Part shown: piece by piece, positions 15,615 through 25,183 of the stretch
Layout: each line of letters opens with the position of its first letter
Position numbering within the stretch: the stretch's first letter is position 1
Origin: Gammaproteobacteria bacterium
GTDB taxonomy: Bacteria; Pseudomonadota; Gammaproteobacteria; Ga0077536
DNA: 44,899 nt
Assembly: GCA_016209015.1 (NCBI GenBank)
Contig: JACQWY010000057.1
Location: 1 to 44,899, forward strand
Direction: 5' to 3'
Position numbers and translations under genes: made by a program
Notes under the pieces: generated by a model
What the model saw: only the letters and a program-made list of their open reading frames with translations
Databases searched by the model: none
What the model was told of the DNA's origin: nothing

Positions 15615-17258
15615 ATGAGTTATCAGGTTCTCGCCAGGAAGTGGCGGCCGCGCGATTTCAGTCAGGTCGTCGGACAGGCGCACGTGCTGAAGGCGCTCGT
15701 CAACGCGCTCGACAGCGGCCGGCTGCACCACGCCTACCTGTTCACCGGGACCCGCGGCGTCGGCAAGACTTCGCTGGCGCGCGTGTTCGCGAAATCCCTG
15801 AACTGCGAGACCGGCGTCTCGAGCAAGCCCTGCGGCGTCTGCTCGTCCTGCGTCGAGCTCGACGAGGGGCGCTTCGTCGACCTCATCGAAGTCGACGCCG
15901 CCTCGCGCACCCGCGTCGACGAGACGCGCGAACTGCTCGACAACGTCCAGTACGCGCCGACGCGCGGCCGCTTCAAGATCTACCTGATCGACGAAGTTCA
16001 CATGTTCTCGAACCATTCCTTCAACGCGCTGCTGAAGACGCTCGAGGAGCCGCCGCCGCACGTGAAGTTCCTGCTCGCGACGACGGATCCGAAGCGCCTG
16101 CCGATCACCATCCTCTCGCGCTGTCTGCAGTTGAATCTGAAACGACTGAGCGCGGAGCAGATCGCGGGCCAGCTCAGGAACGTCGCCGATCGCGAGAACG
16201 TGCCGGCCGAGCCGCGCGCGCTCGAGCTCATCGCCGAGGCCGCGGACGGCAGCGTGCGCGATTCGCTGAGCCTGCTCGACCAGGCCATCGCCTACACCGG
16301 CGGGACCCTGAGCGAAACTGAGGTCGCGGCGATGCTCGGCACGGTCGGCACGGAGCGCATCACGGGGCTCCTCGATTCCCTCGTCGCGGGCGAACCGCGC
16401 CGGCTCATCGAGTTCGCGCGCGAGCTCGCCGAGGTCGCGCCGGATTTCGCGCAGGTTCTCGGCGAGCTGCTCGGGCTGCTTCGCCGCGTCGCCGTCTACC
16501 AGGCGCTCGGTGACGATGCAGCGACCTTGAACGAGAGTCCGGCCGTCGCCGGGCTCGCGGCGCGCATCACGCCCGAAGACTGCCAGCTCTACTACCAGAT
16601 CGGGCTCCTCGCGCGCCGCGATCTGCCGCTCGCGCCGGAGCCGCAGGCGGGCTTCGAAATGGCGCTGCTGCGCATGCATGCGTTCCGCCCGCTGCCCGAG
16701 GGCGCTGCCGGCACGGCGCCGGCCGCCGCACCGGCCCGTCCGGCATCGCAGCGCCCGGCACCGGCACCGGCGCCCGCGCCGAGCGCCGCACCGGCGGCGA
16801 AGCCGGTCGCGACGGCGGCCTCCGAGGCAGCCGCACCCGAAGCCCCGCCGGCGCCGGTCGCCCGCGTGCCGGGCGAGCTCGATTGGAATGCGCTCGTGCC
16901 GGAGCTGAAGTGCACGGGGCTCACGCGCGAGCTCGCGCGGCATTGCGCGCTCGTCTCCTTCGACGGCCGCCTCGTCGATCTCGCGATCGCGCCGCAGGCC
17001 GAGCACCTGAGAACCGAACGCCAGGTGAAAGCGCTCGAAACGGCGATCCGCGAGAGCCTCGGTCCGGACATCGCCGTGCGGCTGAAAGTCGACGCCCTCG
17101 CGGGTCAGCGGTCGCCGGCCGCGCGCGCGAGCGCCGAGGAGCTGCAGCGCCAGGCCGCGGCCGAGCGCGAGATCGACGCCGATGCGACGGTCCAGGCCTT
17201 GAAGAACGAGTTCGGCGCGACCGTCGAGCGCATCGTGCCGCGCGACACCACCCATTGA
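15615..17258 (+). CDS. dnaX: DNA polymerase III subunit tau (clamp loader)
   Basis: 547 residues. The AAA+ core has Walker A GTRGVGKT (45-52), the zinc cysteines Cys64, Cys73, Cys76 and Cys79, Walker B LIDEVH (124-129) and the sensor/arginine-finger SRC motif. A long Pro/Ala-rich linker (about 368-432) leads to the C-terminal domain that in tau binds the polymerase alpha subunit and helicase. The slippery A-rich heptamer that E. coli uses to make the short gamma form was not seen in the linker region. ATG start follows a modest GGGTCG ribosome site. Heads the ebfC-recR-orn gene series. Confidence 0.95.
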   Translation: MSYQVLARKWRPRDFSQVVGQAHVLKALVNALDSGRLHHAYLFTGTRGVGKTSLARVFAKSLNCETGVSSKPCGVCSSCVELDEGRFVDLIEVDAASRTRVDETRELLDNVQYAPTRGRFKIYLIDEVHMFSNHSFNALLKTLEEPPPHVKFLLATTDPKRLPITILSRCLQLNLKRLSAEQIAGQLRNVADRENVPAEPRALELIAEAADGSVRDSLSLLDQAIAYTGGTLSETEVAAMLGTVGTERITGLLDSLVAGEPRRLIEFARELAEVAPDFAQVLGELLGLLRRVAVYQALGDDAATLNESPAVAGLAARITPEDCQLYYQIGLLARRDLPLAPEPQAGFEMALLRMHAFRPLPEGAAGTAPAAAPARPASQRPAPAPAPAPSAAPAAKPVATAASEAAAPEAPPAPVARVPGELDWNALVPELKCTGLTRELARHCALVSFDGRLVDLAIAPQAEHLRTERQVKALETAIRESLGPDIAVRLKVDALAGQRSPAARASAEELQRQAAAEREIDADATVQALKNEFGATVERIVPRDTTH

Positions 17259-17280
17259 CCCCAGTAGACAGGACACGACC

Positions 17281-17604
17281 ATGAAAGGCGCCATCGGCAA
17301 TCTCATGAAACAGGCCCAGCGCATGCAGGAGGAGATGCAGCGTGCGCAGGAGCAGATCGCGACCATGGAAGTGACGGGCGAGGCCGGTGCCGGGCTCGTG
17401 AAGATCGTCATGAACGGCCGCCACGACGTGAAGTCCGTGACGATCTCGCCGGAGCTCATGCAGGACGATCGCTCGATGCTCGAGGATCTCCTCGCCGCCG
17501 CCGTGAACGACGCGAACCGCAAGGTCGAGGCGCTCACGAAGGAACGCATGGCGGGCGTGACCTCCGGGCTCAATCTGCCGCCGGGCATGAAGCTCCCGTT
17601 CTGA
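17281..17604 (+). CDS. ebfC: YbaB/EbfC nucleoid-associated protein
   Basis: 107 residues, typical for the family. The N-terminal helix [20 protein letters not shown] and the conserved [17 protein letters not shown]-like core (shown in part) followed by SPELMQDD are family hallmarks. The protein is a small DNA-binding dimer. It lies 22 bases after dnaX and 19 before recR, the invariant order dnaX-ybaB-recR in proteobacteria. Confidence 0.95.
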   Translation: MKGAIGNLMKQAQRMQEEMQRAQEQIATMEVTGEAGAGLVKIVMNGRHDVKSVTISPELMQDDRSMLEDLLAAAVNDANRKVEALTKERMAGVTSGLNLPPGMKLPF

Positions 17605-17623
17605 GCGGAGCCGCACGCCGCCC

Positions 17624-18220
17624 ATGCTGCCCACCCCGCTGCTCGCGGAGCTCGTCAAGGCGCTGCAATGCCTGCCCGGCATCGGACCGAAGTCCGCGCA
17701 GCGCATCGCCTTCAACCTGCTCGAACGCAATCGCGACGGCGCGCGCCGCCTCGCCCAGGTCCTCGAACAGGCGATGGATGACATCGGGCAATGCGAATCC
17801 TGCCGCACGTTCGCCGAGAACACGCGCTGCCAGATCTGCAATTCCTCGAACCGCGATCGCAGCATGCTGTGCGTCGTCGAGAATCCGATGGACGTCGCGT
17901 CCATCGAGCAGTCGACGGATTTCGACGGCGTCTACTTCGTGCTGATGGGCCGGCTCTCGCCGATCGACGGCGTGACGCCGGAGCGTCTCGGTCTGCCGCT
18001 GCTCGAACGGCGTCTCGCCGAGGGCGGGGTGAAGGAGCTCATCGTCGCGACCGGCACGACCATGGAAGGCGAGGCGACCGCGCACTATCTGAAGCAGATC
18101 GCGCAGCGCGCGAACGTCACCGCGACCCGCATCGCCTACGGCGTGCCGGTCGGCGGCGAGCTCGAATACGTCGATGGCTCCACCCTGTCGCATGCCATCG
18201 CGAGCCGCCGCGAATACTGA
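17624..18220 (+). CDS. recR: Recombination mediator protein RecR
   Basis: 198 residues, standard length. Helix-hairpin-helix [13 protein letters not shown] (17-29), a four-cysteine zinc finger (Cys57, Cys60, Cys69, Cys72) and a Toprim domain from about residue 80 ([18 protein letters not shown]). RecR, with RecO and RecF, loads RecA at SSB-coated gaps. Follows ebfC closely. Confidence 0.95.
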   Translation: MLPTPLLAELVKALQCLPGIGPKSAQRIAFNLLERNRDGARRLAQVLEQAMDDIGQCESCRTFAENTRCQICNSSNRDRSMLCVVENPMDVASIEQSTDFDGVYFVLMGRLSPIDGVTPERLGLPLLERRLAEGGVKELIVATGTTMEGEATAHYLKQIAQRANVTATRIAYGVPVGGELEYVDGSTLSHAIASRREY

Positions 18221-18242
18221 GACAGGGAAAGGCGGCCCCGCG

Positions 18243-18803
18243 ATGAACCTCTCCGAACAGAATCTCATCTGGATCGATCTCGAGATGACCGGCCTCGATC
18301 CCGAGCGCGACGTGATCATCGAGATCGCGACCGTCGTGACCGACGCGCATCTGAAGGAACGCATCGACGGTCCGGTGATCGCCATTCACCAGAGCGATGC
18401 GACCCTCGCCGGCATGGACGAATGGAATACCACCCAGCACGGCGGTTCGGGCCTCACGGCGCGCGTCCGCGCGAGCACGATCGACACCGCGGCGGCGGAA
18501 GCCGCGACGCTCGAGTTCCTCGCGCGCTACGTGCCGCCGCGCGCCTCGCCGATGTGCGGCAACAGCATCTGCCAGGACCGGCGCTTCCTCTACAAGTACA
18601 TGCCTCGGCTCTGCGCGTTCTTCCACTACCGCAATCTCGACGTCAGCACCCTGAAGGAGCTGCAGCGGCGCTGGGCGCCCGGGCTGCCCGCCTTCGAGAA
18701 GCAGTCGAGCCACCTCGCGCTGTCAGACATCCACGACTCGATCGCCGAGCTCGAGCACTACCGCGCGCATTTCCTGAAGCTCGGACCCGAACGGCCGGCA
18801 TGA
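18243..18803 (+). CDS. orn: Oligoribonuclease
   Basis: 186 residues from the ATG at 18243; an in-frame ATG at 18174 lies inside recR and is rejected. DEDDh exonuclease: [10 protein letters not shown] gives Asp12 and Glu14, QDRRFL in the second motif, and DIHDSIAEL near the C-terminus supplies the His and final Asp. Degrades 2-5-mer RNAs, including pGpG from cyclic-di-GMP turnover. Its stop overlaps the next start by four bases (ATGA). Confidence 0.95.
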   Translation: MNLSEQNLIWIDLEMTGLDPERDVIIEIATVVTDAHLKERIDGPVIAIHQSDATLAGMDEWNTTQHGGSGLTARVRASTIDTAAAEAATLEFLARYVPPRASPMCGNSICQDRRFLYKYMPRLCAFFHYRNLDVSTLKELQRRWAPGLPAFEKQSSHLALSDIHDSIAELEHYRAHFLKLGPERPA

Positions 18804-20272
18804 GACCGCCGCGCGAGCTCTATGCCGCCGCGGACGTGCGCGCGCTCGACCGCACGGCGATCGAGGCGCACGGCATCCCGGGCCGCGAGCTCATGGAGCG
18901 CGCCGGCGCGGCCGCGTTCGAGGTCTTGCACAGCCGCTGGCCGCGTGCCACGCGCGTCCTCGTCTGCTGCGGCCTCGGCAACAACGCCGGTGACGGCTAT
19001 GTCGTCGCGCGCCTCGCCGCCGCCGCGGGCCTCGCGGTCGAGGTGCTGCAAGTCGGCGCCGCGGCGCAAATTGCGGGCGATGCGCTCGCCTGTCACGACG
19101 CGATGCGTGCCGCGGGGATCGCGACGCGCGAGACGCTGCCCGGCGTGCGGGACGGCGACGTCGTCGTCGACGCGCTGTTCGGCATCGGCCTCGCGCGCGA
19201 CGTCGCCGGACGTTTCCGCGAAGTCGTCGACTGGATGAATGCCACGGGCCGGCCGACCCTCGCGATCGACATCCCATCCGGCCTGCAGGCCGACAGCGGT
19301 GCCGTGCTCGGGGCCGCCGTGCGCGCCGACGTCACGATCACGTTCATCGGAATGAAGCAGGGCCTCTTCACGGGCGCGGCCGCGGACCACGTCGGCGCGC
19401 TCGAATTCGCGGATCTCGGCGTGCCCGCGGCCGTGTACGACGCGGTGCCGCCGACCGGACGGCTGCTCGACTTCGCGGAGCTCGTGACGCGGCTCGGCCG
19501 GCGCCCGCGCCTCGCGCACAAAGGCGATCACGGCCATGTGCTCGTCGTCGGCGGCGCCCCCGGTTACTCCGGGGCGGCGCGGCTCGCGGCGGAAGCGGCC
19601 GCACGCGTCGGGGCCGGACTGGTCAGTGTCGCGGCGCATCCCGAGGTCGCGGCGGGCGTGAGCGCGCTCCGACCCGAGCTCATGGCCCACGGCGTCCGCG
19701 ACGCCGCCGGCCTCGCGCCCCTGCTCGCGCGGGCGAGCGTCGTCGCGATCGGTCCCGGCCTCGGCCAGTCGGACTGGGCGCGCGAGCTCCTCGGCAAGGT
19801 GCTCGACTGCCGGCTGCCGCTCGTCGTCGACGCCGATGCGTTGAATCTGCTCGCGATGGAACGCACGCGACGCGACGACTGGGTGCTGACGCCACATCCC
19901 GGAGAAGCGGCGCGGCTGCTCGCGACGACGACGCGCGCGATCCAGGGTGACCGTTTCGGCTCGGCACGCGCACTCGCCGCGACCTTTGGCGGCTCGGTGA
20001 TCCTCAAAGGCGCCGGCAGCCTCGTCGCGCGCGACGGCGCACCCGTCGGTGTCGTCACGGCCGGCAACCCCGGCATGGGCTCGGGCGGCATGGGCGACGT
20101 CCTGACCGGCATCGTCGCGGGCCTCCATGCTCAGGGTCTCGCGCTCCACGCGGCCGCGGAGCTCGGCGCCTGTCTGCATGCCGCGGCCGGTGACGCCGCT
20201 GCGCGCGCGGGCGGGGAACGCGGCCTCCTCGCCGGCGACGTCATCGCCGAGCTCCGCGCCCTGGTCAATTGA
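18800..20272 (+). CDS. nnr: Bifunctional NAD(P)H-hydrate epimerase/ADP-dependent dehydratase
   Basis: 490 residues, both domains present. The N-terminal epimerase (about 1-210) has [16 protein letters not shown] and the DALFGIGL loop; the C-terminal ribokinase-like dehydratase (about 225-490) has [20 protein letters not shown]-type start, [22 protein letters not shown], and [15 protein letters not shown]. Together they repair hydrated NADH and NADPH. The ATG overlaps the orn stop (ATGA) and its own stop overlaps the tsaE start, so the three genes are translationally linked. YjeF-TsaE-AmiB-MutL order is standard in gammaproteobacteria. Confidence 0.95.
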   Translation: MRPPRELYAAADVRALDRTAIEAHGIPGRELMERAGAAAFEVLHSRWPRATRVLVCCGLGNNAGDGYVVARLAAAAGLAVEVLQVGAAAQIAGDALACHDAMRAAGIATRETLPGVRDGDVVVDALFGIGLARDVAGRFREVVDWMNATGRPTLAIDIPSGLQADSGAVLGAAVRADVTITFIGMKQGLFTGAAADHVGALEFADLGVPAAVYDAVPPTGRLLDFAELVTRLGRRPRLAHKGDHGHVLVVGGAPGYSGAARLAAEAAARVGAGLVSVAAHPEVAAGVSALRPELMAHGVRDAAGLAPLLARASVVAIGPGLGQSDWARELLGKVLDCRLPLVVDADALNLLAMERTRRDDWVLTPHPGEAARLLATTTRAIQGDRFGSARALAATFGGSVILKGAGSLVARDGAPVGVVTAGNPGMGSGGMGDVLTGIVAGLHAQGLALHAAAELGACLHAAAGDAAARAGGERGLLAGDVIAELRALVN

Positions 20273-20763
20273 GCGTGGCCGGCAGGCAGCTCGCCGTCCC
20301 CACGGCCGCGGCCATGGAGGCGTTCGGCGGCGCGCTCGCCCGCGCCGTCGCGCCGGGCACGCTGATCTTCCTGTCGGGTGATCTCGCCGCCGGCAAGACG
20401 ACCCTGGTCCGCGGCTACCTGCGGGCGCTCGGGCACGCCGGTGTCGTGAAGAGCCCGACGTTCACGCTCGTCGAGTCCTATGCGCTCGCCGACCGCAGCG
20501 TCCACCACTTCGACCTCTACCGCCTCGCAGATCCCGACGAGCTCACCTACCTCGGCCTCGACGACTACCTAGGGCCGGACGCCGATTGTCTGATCGAGTG
20601 GCCCGAATGCGGGGTGGGCGGGCTGCCCGAGCCCGACCTGCGGATCGCCATCGCGTTCGAGGGCGACACGGGACGGATCGTCACGGTCGACGCGGTCGGC
20701 GGGCGCGGACAGAGCGTCCTCGGGCGGCTCGCATCAGAGGACAGTAATTCAGAGAGATCATGA
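20269..20763 (+). CDS. tsaE: tRNA t6A biosynthesis ATPase TsaE
   Basis: 164 residues starting with TTG that overlaps the nnr stop (TTGA); a GTG two codons later is the alternative. P-loop GDLAAGKTT (37-45), SPTFTLVESY and HFDLYRL are the TsaE signature; DCLIEWPE follows. TsaE is the ATPase needed by TsaB-TsaD to place threonylcarbamoyl on A37 of ANN-decoding tRNAs. Confidence 0.95.
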   Translation: MSVAGRQLAVPTAAAMEAFGGALARAVAPGTLIFLSGDLAAGKTTLVRGYLRALGHAGVVKSPTFTLVESYALADRSVHHFDLYRLADPDELTYLGLDDYLGPDADCLIEWPECGVGGLPEPDLRIAIAFEGDTGRIVTVDAVGGRGQSVLGRLASEDSNSERS

Positions 20764-20851
20764 ATTTACGCGCTAAACATACGAATCGCTTGAATTGAGG
20801 AGCATAAGGCGCTAAAAATTCGATACCTGTGTTCAGGATTCTTTTCTCCGC

Positions 20852-22120
20852 ATGCGAAGCTCAGTGATGCCGGCCCTGGTCTGCGCGTGGTTCGGACTGT
20901 CCGCCGTGGCGGGTGCGACCGAGCTCACGGGCGTCCGCGCCGAAGCCGCGCCCGGCGAGACCCGCCTCGTGTTCGATCTCTCCGGCGCGGCCCGGAAGCA
21001 CGTCTTCCTGATCCCCGATCCCGACCGCATCGTCGTCGACCTGAGCGGCACGCAGGCCGTGCGCGAGCCGAAGCTGCCGGCGGCTGCCGCCGGCGTCATC
21101 CGCCAGATGCGCTGTTCGCAGCAGGGCGACGGCATCCGCCTCATTCTCGATCTCGGCCGGCGCGTGAAGGCGAGCAACGAAATGCTCGACCCGGATGCCG
21201 GGGGCGGCAACCGGCTCGTGCTGACGCTCGCTCATGCCGACGCTCCGGCCGCGCATCCGGTCGTCGCGCGGACGCCGCCGGTGCCGAAGCCGGCACCCGT
21301 GGCCGCGGCTTCGGTCGCGGTGGCCGCACCCCTCGCGGCCGAGACGAAGCCCGCCGGGTTCGACCCCGTGCCGGCGAGCTCCGCGCCGCGTGCCGATGCC
21401 AAGGCCCGGCCGGTGCTGATCGCCATCGACGCCGGCCACGGCGGAGACGACGTCGGTGCCATCGGCGCGAGCGGCACCTACGAAAAGGACATCACGCTGC
21501 TCGTCGCCCGCGAGCTGAAGCGCATGATCGACGAGCAGCCCGGCATGAAGGCGGTGCTGACCCGCGACGACGACTACTACGTGGGTCTGCGCGAGCGCAT
21601 GGATAAGGCGCGCGAGGCGAAGGCCGATCTGTTCGTGTCGATCCATGCGGATGCCTTCCGCGATCGCCGCGTCCAGGGCTCGTCCGTATTCGTGCTCTCG
21701 CAGCGCGGCGCGACGAGCGAGGCCGCGCGCTGGCTCGCCGACCGCGAGAACGCGGCGGACCTCGTCGGCGGCGTCTCGCTCGACGACAAGAATCACGTGC
21801 TGAAATCCGTGCTGCTCGATCTCTCGCAGACCGCCTCGCTCGAAGCGAGCCTGCAGGTCGCGAACGACGTCCTCCGCTCGCTCGGCCGCATCGGTGCAAT
21901 CCATCATACGCAAGTCCAGCAGGCCGGCTTCGTGGTGCTGAAATCTCCCGACATCCCCTCGCTGCTCGTCGAGACGGCGTTCATCACGAATCCGCGCGAG
22001 GAGCAGCGGCTGCGCAACGAGAAGTTCCGCCGCGAGCTCGCGACCGCGGTGCGCGACGGCATCGTGAACTACTTCAACGAGTCGCCGCCGTCCGGTACGC
22101 AATTCGCGCAGAACCGCTGA
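20852..22120 (+). CDS. amiB: N-acetylmuramoyl-L-alanine amidase
   Basis: 422 residues. Signal peptide 1-22, AMIN domain (about 24-128) that targets septal peptidoglycan, Ala/Pro linker (130-185) and an Amidase_3 domain (187-412) with zinc ligands His196 (DAGHGG), Glu211 and His265 (SIHAD) and the catalytic Glu in VETAFITNP. It cleaves the amide between MurNAc and the stem peptide to split daughter cells. The E. coli AmiB LysM tail is missing, so by architecture it is also like AmiC; the symbol follows the tsaE-amiB-mutL position. A helix with a regulatory insertion (residues about 285-325) suggests control by an EnvC/NlpD-type activator. Confidence 0.93.
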   Translation: MRSSVMPALVCAWFGLSAVAGATELTGVRAEAAPGETRLVFDLSGAARKHVFLIPDPDRIVVDLSGTQAVREPKLPAAAAGVIRQMRCSQQGDGIRLILDLGRRVKASNEMLDPDAGGGNRLVLTLAHADAPAAHPVVARTPPVPKPAPVAAASVAVAAPLAAETKPAGFDPVPASSAPRADAKARPVLIAIDAGHGGDDVGAIGASGTYEKDITLLVARELKRMIDEQPGMKAVLTRDDDYYVGLRERMDKAREAKADLFVSIHADAFRDRRVQGSSVFVLSQRGATSEAARWLADRENAADLVGGVSLDDKNHVLKSVLLDLSQTASLEASLQVANDVLRSLGRIGAIHHTQVQQAGFVVLKSPDIPSLLVETAFITNPREEQRLRNEKFRRELATAVRDGIVNYFNESPPSGTQFAQNR

Positions 22121-22172
22121 TCGCAGCGACGCGCACTTGATCTCCCGCCGGCCCGCATGACAATGGCGGGCC

Positions 22173-23840
22173 ATGAGCTTCCTCGATCCCGAAATCCGTC
22201 CGCTCGGCGATGCGCTGATCAACCAGATCGCCGCCGGCGAGGTGATCGAGCGACCCGCCTCGGCCTTGAAGGAGCTCGTCGAGAACAGCCTCGACGCCGG
22301 CGCCACCGAAATCGACGTCGAAGTGGATGCGGGCGGCATCGAGCGCCTGCAGGTGCGCGACAACGGCCGCGGCATCCGCCGCGACGAGCTCGCGCTCGCC
22401 TTGTCCCGGCACTGCACGAGCAAGATTGCGCGCGCCGAGGATCTCGAGGCGATCGCCTCGCTCGGCTTTCGCGGAGAGGCGCTCGCAAGTCTCTGCGCCG
22501 TCGCCGAGCTGACGCTGACCTCGCGCCACCACGCCGCGGATACCGCGTTCGCCGTGCACTGCGCGCCGGGCGGCGCGATTTCGGCCCCCGAGCCGCGCCC
22601 GCATCCGCCGGGGACGACCGTGACGGTGGCGCGGCTGTTCGCGACGATCCCGGGCCGGCGGCGCTTCCTGAAACGGCCGCAGACCGAGCTCCTGCACGTC
22701 CAGCAGCTCGTCCGCCGGCTCGCGTTCTGTCATCCCGAGATCGGTTTCACGCTGAGCGTCGACGGTCGCCGCGTCGCCCGCTATGCGCCGGCCCGCGACG
22801 AGGTCTCCGCGGCGCGCCGCTGGCGTGCGGTGTTCGGGCCCGAATTCCAGCGCGCCGCGCGGCCCGTCGCCGCCGAGACGGCGCAGGTGCGCATCGCGGG
22901 CTGGGTGGGCGGTCCCGAGCTCGCGAGCAGTCAGATCGAGCTGCAATACCTGGCGGTGAACGGCCGGATGATCCGCGACCGCCAGCTCGCGCACGCGATC
23001 CGGCTCGCCTACGACACGCTGCTGCCGCCCGGGCGTTATGCCGTCTACGCGCTCCATCTCGCGGTGCCGGCGGAGGCCCTCGACGCGAACGTCCATCCGG
23101 CGAAGACCGAGGTGCGCTTCCACGCGCTCCGCGACGTGCACGATGCGCTCTACAGCGCCGTGCGGCATGCGCTCGAGCCGGCGCCGGCGGCCGCACCCAT
23201 GCGTTACGAATTGAGCCGGCCGCCGCGCCGCGAGCTGCGGGCGGCAGAGGCGGGCCCGGTGCACGTGCCTCGGGTCCCCGACGCGGCGCCGGTCGCCGAG
23301 CTGCCGGCGCTCGTCGCGCCGCTCGGCCGGCGCTTCGTGCTCGTGCGCGATCGGCGTGGGGATGGCGTGCTCGACGTCTGCGGGCTCGCGGTCGAGCTTT
23401 TCGCGCGACGGCTCCGCGACGCCTGCGCCGCGGGTCCGGTCGCGACGCGGCCGCTGCTCTTTCCGCCGACCGTGCAGAGCCCGGCGCTCGCCGCCGACGA
23501 GGCACGCTGCGCGGCGTTCGCGACGCTCGGCCTCGATCTCTCGGTGATCGGACCCGCCTCGCTCGTGCTGCGTGCCGTGCCGATCGTGCTGCCCGACGTC
23601 GATCCCCAGGCCTTCGCGGCCGCGCTCGGCAGCGCCACGGAAGAGCCGTCCGCCGCGCTGCGCAGCGCGCTGACCGCGGCATTCCGGCTGCCGGAGAGCG
23701 CGGCCGAGCGCCGCAGCGGTTTCGAGCGCCTGCTCGCTGCGGCGGCCGGGCACGGGATCGACGCGGGACGCCATCTGCGCGAACTCGACGAGGCGGCGCT
23801 CGCGCAGTGGTTCGAGACGCGCGGGCCGCGGGACCCGTGA
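22173..23840 (+). CDS. mutL: DNA mismatch repair protein MutL
   Basis: 555 residues, on the short side. GHKL ATPase domain: ELVENSLDAGA (34-44), DNGRGI (63-68), TSKI (82-85), GFRGEAL (98-104). The C-terminal dimerisation domain lacks the metal-binding DQHA-x2-E-x4-E motif found in MutL proteins that nick DNA themselves; the corresponding stretch reads LDVCGLAVELFARRL, like E. coli MutL. A MutH-type nicking partner elsewhere in the genome is therefore expected. Its TGA overlaps the miaA GTG. Confidence 0.95.
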   Translation: MSFLDPEIRPLGDALINQIAAGEVIERPASALKELVENSLDAGATEIDVEVDAGGIERLQVRDNGRGIRRDELALALSRHCTSKIARAEDLEAIASLGFRGEALASLCAVAELTLTSRHHAADTAFAVHCAPGGAISAPEPRPHPPGTTVTVARLFATIPGRRRFLKRPQTELLHVQQLVRRLAFCHPEIGFTLSVDGRRVARYAPARDEVSAARRWRAVFGPEFQRAARPVAAETAQVRIAGWVGGPELASSQIELQYLAVNGRMIRDRQLAHAIRLAYDTLLPPGRYAVYALHLAVPAEALDANVHPAKTEVRFHALRDVHDALYSAVRHALEPAPAAAPMRYELSRPPRRELRAAEAGPVHVPRVPDAAPVAELPALVAPLGRRFVLVRDRRGDGVLDVCGLAVELFARRLRDACAAGPVATRPLLFPPTVQSPALAADEARCAAFATLGLDLSVIGPASLVLRAVPIVLPDVDPQAFAAALGSATEEPSAALRSALTAAFRLPESAAERRSGFERLLAAAAGHGIDAGRHLRELDEAALAQWFETRGPRDP

Positions 23841-24823
23841 ACGACGCCGTGGAGCCCGGTCTCGTCTGCCTGATGGGACCGACCGGTGCGGGCAAGACGG
23901 CGCTCGCGCTCGAGCTCGCGGCCCGCTTTCCCGTCGAGATCGTGAGCGTCGATTCCGCGCTGGTCTTCCGCGGGCTCGACGTCGGCGCCGCGAAGCCGCC
24001 GGCGCCCGTGCTCGCCCGTGTCCCGCATCATCTCGTCGACATCTGCGATCCCGCCGAGGTTTATTCCGCGGCGCGCTTCCGCCAGGATGCGCTCGCCGCG
24101 ATTGCGGCGATCCGGGCGCGCGGGCGCATCCCGCTGCTCGTCGGCGGGACGGGACTCTACTTCCGGGCGCTGGAACGCGGCCTGTCCGTGCTGCCGGAGT
24201 CCGACCCGGGCGTACGCTCCGGGCTCGAGCGCGAGCGCGCGGCGCTCGGTCTCGCCGCGCTGCACGAGCGCCTGCAACGCGTCGATCCCGAGAGCGCGGC
24301 GCGCATCCATCCCAACGATCCGCAGCGCATCCTGCGTGCGCTCGAAATCCATGCGCTGAGCGGACGCTCGCGTTCGGAGTGGTTCGCCGCCGCGCCCGGG
24401 CCCTCTCTCACCTTGGTTAAGTTCGCCGTCGCGCCGCCGCACCGCGCGAGCCTGCATGCCGCGATCGCCGCACGTTTCTATTCCATGCTCGAGCAGGGGT
24501 TGATGAACGAGGTGGCGATGCTCCGCCGCCGCGGCGATCTCGGCCTGCACTGTCCGGCCGTGCGCGCGGTCGGTTATCAGCAGGCGTGGCGGCATCTCGA
24601 CGGGGAATTCGGGCGTGCGGAGATGATCGAGCGGGCGATCGCCGCGACGCGCCAGCTCGCGAAGCGGCAGTTCACGTGGTTCCGCGGTGACTCCGATGTG
24701 GTTTGGCTCGAAGCGGGCTCGCGTGCGACAGTCGACTGCGTCGCGGTAGCGCTCGAAGCCCAACACAAGGTTTCGAAACGTGATTATAATGGCCCCGTCA
24801 ATGAGTCTAGGCTCGATGGCTAA
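23837..24823 (+). CDS. miaA: tRNA dimethylallyltransferase
   Basis: 328 residues from a GTG overlapping the mutL stop (GTGA). P-loop GPTGAGKTAL (14-23), SVDSALVFRGLDVGAAKP (substrate-binding, positions 38-55), HHLVDICDP, LLVGGTGLYFRAL, and the C-terminal RQLAKRQFTWFRGD contact region. Transfers a dimethylallyl group to A37 of UNN-decoding tRNAs. An unusual point is Ser-Ala-Leu-Val in place of the common SxQ-Y-x-M stretch after SVDS; function is likely kept. The 3' end carries a probable hfq promoter. Confidence 0.94.
   Translation: MNDAVEPGLVCLMGPTGAGKTALALELAARFPVEIVSVDSALVFRGLDVGAAKPPAPVLARVPHHLVDICDPAEVYSAARFRQDALAAIAAIRARGRIPLLVGGTGLYFRALERGLSVLPESDPGVRSGLERERAALGLAALHERLQRVDPESAARIHPNDPQRILRALEIHALSGRSRSEWFAAAPGPSLTLVKFAVAPPHRASLHAAIAARFYSMLEQGLMNEVAMLRRRGDLGLHCPAVRAVGYQQAWRHLDGEFGRAEMIERAIAATRQLAKRQFTWFRGDSDVVWLEAGSRATVDCVAVALEAQHKVSKRDYNGPVNESRLDG
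24785..24790 (+). promoter_or_regulatory. -10 element for hfq inside the miaA 3' end
   Basis: A perfect TATAAT within the miaA coding end, 132 bases before the hfq start. A clear -35 is not visible. In other gammaproteobacteria hfq also has promoters inside miaA, which supports this reading. Confidence 0.4.
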
Positions 24824-24922
24824 GCGTCAGCGGCCGCGGTGTGATTTGCCAGACACACCCGCTGCCCGGAAGTTGGAACAACGACGCGATGCTCTGAATA
24901 AATCAAAAAGAAGGAGAGTCAG

Positions 24923-25168
24923 ATGACCAAAGGGCAATCTCTTCAAGAGCCTTACCTGAATGCCTTGCGCAAGGAGCGCATCCCGGTCTCGATCTACCTC
25001 GTGAACGGCATCAAGCTTCAGGGCCAGATCGAATCCTTCGATCAGTTCGTCATCCTGCTGAAGAATTCCGTCAGTCAGATGGTCTACAAACACGCCATTT
25101 CGACGGTCGTCCCCACCCGCAACGTCAAGCTGCCACGCGGTGACGGTGAATCCGAAGACGAAGAATAG
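24923..25168 (+). CDS. hfq: RNA chaperone Hfq
   Basis: 81 residues, with a strong ribosome site (AAGGAG). Sm1 and Sm2 motifs are typical, including Gln8 in SLQEP and YKHAIS (55-60) at the proximal RNA face. The C-terminal tail is short and acidic (GDGESEDEE), unlike the long E. coli tail. It forms a hexamer and pairs small RNAs with mRNAs. Confidence 0.97.
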   Translation: MTKGQSLQEPYLNALRKERIPVSIYLVNGIKLQGQIESFDQFVILLKNSVSQMVYKHAISTVVPTRNVKLPRGDGESEDEE

Positions 25169-25183
25169 TCGCGAGGCGCGCGT

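Noticed and set aside
15561-17588. 675-codon minus-strand frame opposite dnaX and ebfC
   Set aside because: dnaX and ebfC are unmistakable; the frame is an antisense shadow caused by high GC.
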